NCBI GenBank assembly: GCA_949280095.1
Contig: CASDHD010000034.1
Location: 1 to 11,585, forward strand
From: an uncultured Bacilli bacterium
GTDB lineage: Bacteria; Bacillota_I; Bacilli_A; RF39; UBA660
Direction: 5' to 3'
Length of the DNA: 11,585 bases
How positions within the stretch are numbered: position 1 is the first letter of the stretch; each line of letters begins with the position of its first letter. Shown piece after piece: positions 6,789-11,585 of this stretch. Under the pieces are notes generated by a model. It saw only the letters and a list, made by a program, of their open reading frames with translations, did not search any database and was not told the DNA's origin. The position numbers were made by a program, and so were the translations under genes.

Positions 6789-8621
6789 ATGTGTGGAATT
6801 GTTGGATTTGTAAGTAAAGAGAAAGAGAAAAAAAAGTTAATTAAAAAGATGGCAGACAAAATTGCCCATCGTGGACCAGATGGAGAAGGTTATTACATGG
6901 ATGAATCTATTGCTCTAGGTCATAGAAGACTTTCTATTATTGACTTATCAACAGGAAATCAACCTATGTTTAATGAAAATAATACGAAAGTAGTCATCTT
7001 TAACGGTGAAATTTATAACTATATAGAACTTCGTAATGAATTAGAAAAAACACATCAATTTAAAACAAGTAGTGATACAGAAGTACTTATCCACGGATAT
7101 GAAGAATGGGGTAATGACTTACCAAAAAAACTACGTGGAATGTTTGCTTTTGCGATTTGGGACAAAGAAGAACAAACTTTATTCTGCGCAAGAGATAACT
7201 TTGGAATTAAGCCTTTTTACTACTACCAAACCGATGATACATTTCTATTTGCCTCTGAAATCAAATCTTTTCTAGAACATCCAGCTTTCAAAAAAGAATT
7301 AAATACAGAATTAATTGGACCCTATTTATCTTTTAGCTTCACCCCAACGACAGAAACATTCTTTAAAGGTGTATACCGTCTAGATCCGGGTTGTTCTTTA
7401 ACTTATAAAAGGGGGAACTTAGAAATAGAACGTTACTATGAAATAGAATTTGAACCTGAAAAAAGAGACTTTGATAGAGTTGTAGAAAGTATTAATAAAA
7501 CAATGAAAGAATCTGTAAATTTCCATATGTTAAGTGATGTAGAAGTTGGTTCTTTCCTATCAAGTGGTATTGATTCTTCTTATATCGTAAGCCTAGCTCG
7601 ACCCGATAAAACATATACAGTAGGTTATGATGAAGACAAATACAATGAAATAGAATACGCCAAAGATTTAGCTCAAAAATTAAATATTAACAACACAAGC
7701 AAAAAAATAACAAGAGAAGAGTATAAGAAAATTATTCCTAAAATTCTTTATCATATGGATGAACCTTCCAGTGATCCTGCAAGCATTATGCTTTATTTTG
7801 TTTCAGAACTTGCAAGAAAAGATGTAAAAGTTGTCTTATCGGGAGAAGGTGCAGATGAATTTTTTGGAGGATACAACAACTACCGAGAAGAAGTTGATTT
7901 AAAATGGTATAACAAAATTCCTTATCCTCTTCGCCACCTTGCAGCTGCTATTTTTAAATTATTACCTGAGTTTCCCGGACGAAACTTTATTGTAAGAAGA
8001 GGTACCAAATTGGAGAATGATTACATTGGAGTAAACAAAGTGTTTAGTGAAAAAGAACGAAAAAAAGTTTTATGTTGTCATGACCCTATCCAAAATAAAG
8101 AAATCACAAAACCTTATTTTGAAACAGTAAAAAATGCGGACAATATCACTAAAAAACAAAACATAGATATCAACTTTTGGCTCATTAAAGATATATTACA
8201 AAAAGCAGATAGAATGACAATGGCAAATTCTATTGAAGGAAGAGTACCCTTTATTGATAAAGAGGTCTTTAAAGAAGCAAGCAAATTAACAGAGAAAGAT
8301 AAAGTAACAAAAGCAAATACAAAAGTAGCTTTAAGGGCATCAGCCAAAAAAGATATTCCAAATGAGTCCTATAAAAAGAAAAAACTAGGATTTCCAGTTC
8401 CTTTACGCGAATGGCTTCGTGAAGAAGATTTCTACACAGAGGTTAAAAATACTTTTTCTCAAGAATTTGTAAGTGAATTTTTTAATCAATCTTATATCAT
8501 AAAATTACTAGATGAACATAAAAATCATAAAAGAGATACCTACAAAAAAGTCTGGACGGTCTATTGTTTTATTAAATGGTATGAAATATTTTTTCTAGAT
8601 AGAAAGGTTAATGAATCATGA
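6789..8621 (+). CDS. asnB: Asparagine synthase (glutamine-hydrolysing), class II amidotransferase
   Basis: A 610-residue, two-domain enzyme. The glutaminase (Ntn) domain starts with the catalytic Cys2 (MCGIVGFVS) and carries HRGPDGEGYY (27-36), GHRRLSIIDLSTGNQPM (44-60) and NGEIYNY (72-78). The synthetase domain carries the ATP-pyrophosphatase loop FLSSGIDSS (256-264), YHMDEPSSDPA (321-331) and SGEGADEFFGGY (351-362). Known reaction: glutamine, ATP and aspartate give asparagine, glutamate, AMP and PPi. Because Cys2 must become N-terminal after Met removal, the start is secure. The ribosome site is the AGGAG overlapping the end of the LtaS-like gene. Its place between an LTA-synthase-like and a PAP2 gene makes an envelope substrate worth considering. 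B. subtilis AsnB and corynebacterial LtsA belong to this family and are reported to amidate peptidoglycan meso-diaminopimelate. Plain asparagine synthesis remains the default reading. All catalytic motifs look intact. Confidence 0.95.
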   Translation: MCGIVGFVSKEKEKKKLIKKMADKIAHRGPDGEGYYMDESIALGHRRLSIIDLSTGNQPMFNENNTKVVIFNGEIYNYIELRNELEKTHQFKTSSDTEVLIHGYEEWGNDLPKKLRGMFAFAIWDKEEQTLFCARDNFGIKPFYYYQTDDTFLFASEIKSFLEHPAFKKELNTELIGPYLSFSFTPTTETFFKGVYRLDPGCSLTYKRGNLEIERYYEIEFEPEKRDFDRVVESINKTMKESVNFHMLSDVEVGSFLSSGIDSSYIVSLARPDKTYTVGYDEDKYNEIEYAKDLAQKLNINNTSKKITREEYKKIIPKILYHMDEPSSDPASIMLYFVSELARKDVKVVLSGEGADEFFGGYNNYREEVDLKWYNKIPYPLRHLAAAIFKLLPEFPGRNFIVRRGTKLENDYIGVNKVFSEKERKKVLCCHDPIQNKEITKPYFETVKNADNITKKQNIDINFWLIKDILQKADRMTMANSIEGRVPFIDKEVFKEASKLTEKDKVTKANTKVALRASAKKDIPNESYKKKKLGFPVPLREWLREEDFYTEVKNTFSQEFVSEFFNQSYIIKLLDEHKNHKRDTYKKVWTVYCFIKWYEIFFLDRKVNES

Positions 8622-9229
8622 AATTAAAAAAAGATTACCTTATTATTCTGCCAATTCTTATAGTAGTTATCAACATGATTTTGGTTGCAACCGGAAAAAT
8701 GCTTGTCGTAGATAACTTGGTTTACAACCACATTGGACACAATGAAATTGTAACAAAAATCTTATTGTTTATTACAAACTTTGGAAGTGTTAAATACATT
8801 GTAGGAATTTGTCTTCTATTACTTATTTTTTATAAACCAAAAAAAGAACTAGTTCCTCTTTATGGTGTGACGATTATATCAACGGTTATCAACAATATTA
8901 TAAAGTTAATTTTTAGAAGACCTAGACCAGCTCTTATGGGATCATTAGTTCCTGCTTTTGAAGGAACATTCAGTTTCCCATCAGGACACGCTATGGCTAC
9001 CATGACATTCTATGGATTTCTAATTTATATAATTTACAAAAAGGATATAAACAAAATATTAAAAATAGGTCTAATTTCCTTATTATCTCTCTTAATATTC
9101 ACTGTTTGCTTTAGCAGAGTCTATATTTATGTGCATTACTTTAGTGATGTTATCACGGGATGTATGATTTCTTTACTTGTTCTTTATGGTTTTATAAAAG
9201 GAACAAAAAGAAGGCAAAATTTAAAATGA
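8618..9229 (+). CDS. PAP2 superfamily membrane lipid phosphatase
   Basis: A 203-residue integral membrane protein with the three complete PAP2 signature motifs. They are KLIFRRPRP (96-104, the K-x6-RP motif), PSGH (121-124, His124 the general acid) and SRVYIYVHYFSD (166-177, SR-x5-H-x3-D with the nucleophile His173 and Asp177). Hydrophobic segments lie around 8-25, 46-72, 80-95, 128-140, 148-165 and 178-192, the six-span pattern of BcrC/PgpB-type enzymes. Known substrates in the family include undecaprenyl pyrophosphate, phosphatidic acid and phosphatidylglycerol phosphate. Inferred: recycling of the lipid carrier, or handling of lipid by-products of the LtaS-like enzyme at the outer membrane face. 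The start ATG overlaps the asnB stop (ATGA at 8618-8621), with AAAGG at 8603-8607 as ribosome site. It is the last gene of the operon; its stop codon lies inside the terminator hairpin. Confidence 0.92.
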   Translation: MKLKKDYLIILPILIVVINMILVATGKMLVVDNLVYNHIGHNEIVTKILLFITNFGSVKYIVGICLLLLIFYKPKKELVPLYGVTIISTVINNIIKLIFRRPRPALMGSLVPAFEGTFSFPSGHAMATMTFYGFLIYIIYKKDINKILKIGLISLLSLLIFTVCFSRVYIYVHYFSDVITGCMISLLVLYGFIKGTKRRQNLK

Positions 9230-9247
9230 TTTTGTCTTTTTTTGTAA
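9211..9247 (+). terminator. Intrinsic terminator of the envelope operon
   Basis: AAGGCAAAAT (9211-9220) pairs with ATTTTGTCTT (9229-9238) over 10 bp with one G-U pair, around an 8-base loop, followed by a run of T. The 5' arm and loop are the last codons and stop of the PAP2 gene. Confidence 0.7.
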
Positions 9248-9297
9248 AATACTTTTTTCTTAAAATGTAAAATGAAATTTGCTTTTTTTGTAAAATG
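9222..9297. repeat. Degenerate 23-bp tandem repeat between PAP2 and ATPase genes
   Basis: The hexamer TAAAAT recurs at 9222, 9245, 9268 and 9291, exactly every 23 bases. Units 1 (9222-9244) and 3 (9268-9290) match at about 19 of 23 positions, both starting TAAAATGA and ending CTTTTTTTG. Unit 2 matches unit 1 at about 16 of 23. The fourth unit keeps only its start. An extra TAAAATG at 9261 abuts unit 3. The repeat includes the PAP2 stop, the terminator T-run and the -35 of the ATPase promoter. Base composition makes chance similarity possible. Confidence 0.5.
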
Positions 9298-9307
9298 GCA
9301 GTATAAT
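9279..9307 (+). promoter_or_regulatory. Promoter for the DUF4143 ATPase gene
   Basis: TTGCTT (9279-9284), a 17-base spacer and a consensus TATAAT (9302-9307). The upstream in-frame ATG at 9306 overlaps this -10 box, so it cannot be in the transcript. This favours the downstream ATG at 9333. The -35 lies in unit 3 of the 23-bp repeat. Confidence 0.75.
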
Positions 9308-9332
9308 GATATTGAAAAAAGAGGGACATATT

Positions 9333-10589
9333 ATGAAATATTTACCAAGAATTGTAGATTCAGAAATTAAAGAACTTATGGAAATTATGGGAGCTGTACT
9401 TATTGAAGGCTGCAAATGGTGTGGTAAATCCACTACTGGTGTTTATCATGCTAAAAGTGTTATAGAATTTCAAAATCCAGATAAAAAACAAGAATATGAA
9501 GAAATAAAAAACACCAAACCTTCTTTATTTCTAAAGGGAGAAAAACCAAGAATGTTCGATGAATGGCAAATGTATCCCGTTATTTGGGATACGATTAGAA
9601 CGGATATTGACCATTCTGGTCAAAAAGGCAATTACATTTTAACAGGTTCTGCAAAACCAAGTGAAGGAGAAATCATGCATACGGGAACTGGTAGAATATC
9701 AAGAGTTTTAATGAGACCAATGAGTTTATATGAGTCAGGAGAATCAACAGGAGAAGTTTCATTTAAAGATATAATAGAGGGTAATGACATTGCAGGGGTA
9801 TCCCAACTTTCACTAGAAGATTTAGCAAGTGTTATTGTAAGAGGTGGCTGGCCAGCATCATTAGAAGTAAAAAGTGAGGCCAAATATCGATTTGCAAAAG
9901 AATACGTTAAATCTTTAATACACGAAGAAGTAAAGAAAGTTGATGGCGTAGAAAGAAATCCTGAAAAAATGCAAAATGTTTTAAGAAGTCTTGCTAGAAA
10001 TATCGCAACCTCTGTTTCCAATTCAACTATAGAAGAAGATGTTAAAAATAATTTTGTCGATATTTCAAGACCTACATTAATTGACTATTTAAATACACTT
10101 GAAAAATTATTTGTAATTGAAGAAGTAAACGCTACCAATTTAAATTTTAGAAGCAAGTATGCACTTAGAACAAAACCAAAAAGATATTTCGTTGATCCTT
10201 CCATAGCTGCCTCAATACTTGAAATGACACCAAATGATTTAGTAAAAGACTTAAACACATTTGGATTTATGTTTGAATCTCTTTGTATGAGAGACTTAAA
10301 AATATACGCAGGAAGTTATGGGGCAGATGTAACATTTTATCGAGATGAAAAAGATTTTGAAGTGGATGCAATTCTTAGAACTACTAATGGAAAATGGGGA
10401 GCAATTGAGATAAAACTTGGCGCTGGTTATATAGAAGAAGCAGCAAAGAATCTTTTAAAATTTAAAGAACGTGTGGATACCAAAAAATGCGGTGAGCCTT
10501 CCTTTTTGGTAGTATTAACGGGAGCAGCATATTCCTACAAACGTGAGGATGGTATATACGTAGTTTCAATCGGAACTTTAAAGAATTAA
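9333..10589 (+). CDS. AAA_14/DUF4143 family ATP-binding protein with nuclease-like C-terminus
   Basis: A 418-residue protein. I chose ATG 9333 because GAGGG (9321-9325) sits seven bases ahead and the in-frame ATG at 9306 overlaps the promoter -10. Domains in order: an AAA-type P-loop ATPase with Walker A GCKWCGKST (26-34), Walker B-like RMFDEWQ (73-79, D76-E77) and a sensor-like YILTGSAKP (101-109); a winged-helix-like middle (about 233-270, ISRPTLIDYLNTLEKLFVIEEV); and the DUF4143 C-terminal domain, which holds a PD-(D/E)xK-type set, E315 in FMFESL, D345 in FEVDAI and E359-x-K361 in AIEIKLG. Known: this family is abundant and multi-copy in gut anaerobes and archaea, and its function is essentially undefined. 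Inferred: ATP-dependent action on nucleic acid. It is a single gene with its own promoter, converging with tspO. Oddity: two cysteines (C27, C30) flank the P-loop turn. Confidence 0.92.
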   Translation: MKYLPRIVDSEIKELMEIMGAVLIEGCKWCGKSTTGVYHAKSVIEFQNPDKKQEYEEIKNTKPSLFLKGEKPRMFDEWQMYPVIWDTIRTDIDHSGQKGNYILTGSAKPSEGEIMHTGTGRISRVLMRPMSLYESGESTGEVSFKDIIEGNDIAGVSQLSLEDLASVIVRGGWPASLEVKSEAKYRFAKEYVKSLIHEEVKKVDGVERNPEKMQNVLRSLARNIATSVSNSTIEEDVKNNFVDISRPTLIDYLNTLEKLFVIEEVNATNLNFRSKYALRTKPKRYFVDPSIAASILEMTPNDLVKDLNTFGFMFESLCMRDLKIYAGSYGADVTFYRDEKDFEVDAILRTTNGKWGAIEIKLGAGYIEEAAKNLLKFKERVDTKKCGEPSFLVVLTGAAYSYKREDGIYVVSIGTLKN

Positions 10590-10612
10590 TTGTAGTTGAT
10601 AAAAAGAATAAG

Positions 10613-10639
10613 TATCAAAAAAGGAAAGCTCTAGCTTTC
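10613..10639 (-). terminator. Intrinsic terminator of tspO (minus strand)
   Basis: Read on the minus strand, GAAAGC-TAGA-GCTTTC (10639 down to 10624) forms a 6-bp stem with a four-base loop, followed by CCTTTTTTG. The T-run appears only on the minus strand. It could act only weakly for the convergent ATPase gene, for which I see no other terminator. Confidence 0.65.
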
Positions 10640-10656
10640 AAAATTAAAAATACATT

Positions 10657-11112
10657 CTAGTTTAATATATAAATACCAATTGTTAAATAGGTTGCAAATA
10701 AAATCCATAATAAATAAGGAATATTTAAATAAGCACTTATTTTTTTTCTTTGCAAAAATAAATAAATTAAGAAAATAACTAAAACATCAAGTAAAATAAT
10801 CCATAAGATTGCAATAAATCTTGCTTTCCATAAAAAGAAAATAATCGACCATAAAGCATTAACAATAAGTTGAACAAAGTATAAAACATCTACAAAATCA
10901 TTTTCTTCATAATCTCTTTTATAAAAAAAATAAGAAATCCCCATTAACAAATAAAGTATTGTCCAGGCAATAGGAAATAAGATTTTTGGTGGTGCTAAAA
11001 CTGGCTGTACTAGAGAAGAGTAATCGATACTATCTTTAATCAAAAAAGCAACAATTCCTCCAATAAAAAGTGGAAAAAACAAATAAAATAAAGAAGTTAG
11101 AAATTTTTTCAT
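10657..11112 (-). CDS. tspO: TspO/MBR family membrane protein
   Basis: A 151-residue protein from the chosen start, with five hydrophobic segments (about residues 4-25, 44-63, 73-95, 99-120, 130-150), the fold of TspO/MBR (tryptophan-rich sensory protein, peripheral benzodiazepine receptor homologue). Family landmarks are VLAPPKILFPIAWTILYLLMGIS (38-60), NALWSIIFF (85-93) and YLLWILFATYL (133-143). Known: the family binds porphyrins and sterol-like ligands and is involved in stress or tetrapyrrole responses; in bacteria the role is not settled. The first proline-tryptophan motif (usually PxWxPP) reads PVLAPP, so that tryptophan is missing. Start choice: two ATGs lie six bases apart (11118 and 11112). 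The ribosome site AGAAAGG (11119-11125) directly abuts the first but is six bases from the second, so 11112 is more likely. It is divergent from the glycosylase-like gene and convergent with the ATPase. Confidence 0.88.
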   Translation of the reverse strand: MKKFLTSLFYLFFPLFIGGIVAFLIKDSIDYSSLVQPVLAPPKILFPIAWTILYLLMGISYFFYKRDYEENDFVDVLYFVQLIVNALWSIIFFLWKARFIAILWIILLDVLVIFLIYLFLQRKKISAYLNIPYLLWILFATYLTIGIYILN

Positions 11113-11165
11113 ATGCATCCTTTCTATTTTTATTTTATGGTAGAGAAAGAAAAATATACAGGTCT

Positions 11166-11187
11166 TTTTGTGCTATAATAAGAAATA
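11166..11187 (+). promoter_or_regulatory. Extended -10 promoter of the glycosylase-like gene
   Basis: TGC-TATAAT (11171-11179) is an extended -10 with no clear -35. It is identical over 22 bases to the promoter at 4843-4864. Like that copy, it is followed by an AGGTG ribosome site (11190-11194), here seven bases before the ATG at 11202. The tspO promoter must lie in the same 90-base divergent gap, but I could not place it. Confidence 0.7.
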
Positions 11188-11201
11188 TTAGGTGAAGTAA
11201 A

Positions 11202-11567
11202 ATGAAATTAGAAGAACTAAATAAAGAGTATGACAAATTACAAATAAAATATGGCACAAAAGAATTAAACTCTATATACAATGGTGGGTGTACAGAGAAT
11301 CCTGATATTTGTTTTGTCTTTATGAATCCAACAGCTAAAATTATTGCGTCTGAAAAGTCATGGTTAGGTATTAAGGCACCGTGGATTGGAATAAAAAATA
11401 TATGGGATTTATTTTATAATTTGAATTTAGTAGACGAAAAAATATATCAGGAAATTAAAAATAAAAAAAGGAATGAGTGGACACCTTTATTTGCTGAAAA
11501 AGTTTACGAAGATGTAAAAAAACATAAATATTCGCTGTGTCCTAGTTTGTGCGTGATGGAACTATGA
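11202..11567 (+). CDS. Uracil-DNA glycosylase-like protein, C-terminus apparently truncated or frameshifted
   Basis: The reading frame encodes 121 residues. Residues 28-71 (GGCTENPDICFVFMNPT, then SWLGIKAPWIGIKNIWDLFY) look like the N-terminal half of small uracil-DNA-glycosylase-superfamily proteins. In those the FMNPT-type loop after a hydrophobic strand matches the substrate-binding motif, and a K-N-x-W helix follows. From my memory of the family, the strand after VKKHKY should read like FVTNLxKCT and continue for some tens of residues. Here the frame instead gives SLCPSLCVMEL and stops at 11567. A different frame (starting cgt at 11551) reads RDGTMKIEKNM to the window edge without a stop, which suggests an indel near 11530-11552. 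The gene may be a decayed copy, a sequencing or assembly error, or a naturally short protein. Promoter and ribosome site are intact. The superfamily assignment is moderate, and glycosylase activity is not shown. Confidence 0.6.
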   Translation: MKLEELNKEYDKLQIKYGTKELNSIYNGGCTENPDICFVFMNPTAKIIASEKSWLGIKAPWIGIKNIWDLFYNLNLVDEKIYQEIKNKKRNEWTPLFAEKVYEDVKKHKYSLCPSLCVMEL

Positions 11568-11585
11568 AAATAGAAAAGAACATGA

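Noticed and set aside
7072..7275. Second plus-strand frame inside asnB.
   Set aside because: It is an out-of-frame shadow of the glutaminase domain, which is intact in the main frame.
8114..8347. Minus-strand open frame inside asnB.
   Set aside because: It is antisense to the conserved synthetase domain, with no expression signals.
9632..10021. Open frame of 129 codons on the minus strand inside the DUF4143 ATPase gene.
   Set aside because: It is antisense to a well-supported coding region, with no promoter, ribosome site or family resemblance.
9333..11567. Defence island made of the DUF4143 ATPase and the glycosylase-like gene.
   Set aside because: The genes have separate promoters and an opposite-strand tspO lies between them. 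There are no phage, restriction or mobile-element genes nearby.

Overview
The window comes from a low-GC (by eye roughly 30% G+C), walled Gram-positive-type bacterium of the Bacillota. The A+T-rich codon choice, AGGTG/GAGGG ribosome binding sites, a lipoteichoic-acid-synthase-like enzyme and a TasA/camelysin-like secreted protein all fit an uncultured gut member of the Bacilli (RF39/Erysipelotrichia-like). That placement is inference. TGA is used as a true stop at several gene ends (positions 786-788, 8619-8621, 9227-9229), so the mycoplasma code is not in use.

Region 1 (1-1610) is a surface and regulatory block. A cell-surface protein with a formylglycine-generating-enzyme-like (C-type-lectin-like) fold enters from the left edge. 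It overlaps a tiny XRE-type repressor gene by ATGA. A hairpin follows, then a strong promoter (TTGACA-17-GATAAT) drives a 173-residue secreted protein with a SipW-type signal peptide, ending at a hairpin terminator.

Region 2 (1616-4796) holds tex, a conserved RNA-binding transcription-accessory protein with its own terminator. A cytoplasmic 318-residue protein of unknown family follows from its own promoter.

Region 3 (4828-9247) is a three-gene envelope operon: an LtaS-like glycerophosphotransferase, a class-II glutamine-dependent asparagine synthase and a PAP2 lipid phosphatase. The genes are packed with a 4-base gap and a 4-base overlap. A plausible joint role is building polyglycerolphosphate, amidating an envelope precursor and recycling lipid carrier, but the substrates are inferred.

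Region 4 (9211-11585) is a set of single genes. An AAA_14/DUF4143 ATPase-nuclease-like protein has its promoter embedded in a degenerate 23-bp tandem repeat. It converges on a TspO/MBR membrane protein on the minus strand. Divergent from tspO is a gene resembling small uracil-DNA-glycosylase-like proteins, which looks cut short by a frameshift near the right edge. That gene and the LtaS-like gene carry the same 22-bp extended -10 promoter core.

I found no tRNA, rRNA, CRISPR array, transposase, phage gene or riboswitch, and no gene-free stretch longer than about 110 bases. No wholly new multi-gene system is evident. The most unusual items are the surface protein coupled to a regulator, the amidotransferase inside the LTA-type operon, the repeat-embedded promoter and the possibly broken glycosylase-like gene.
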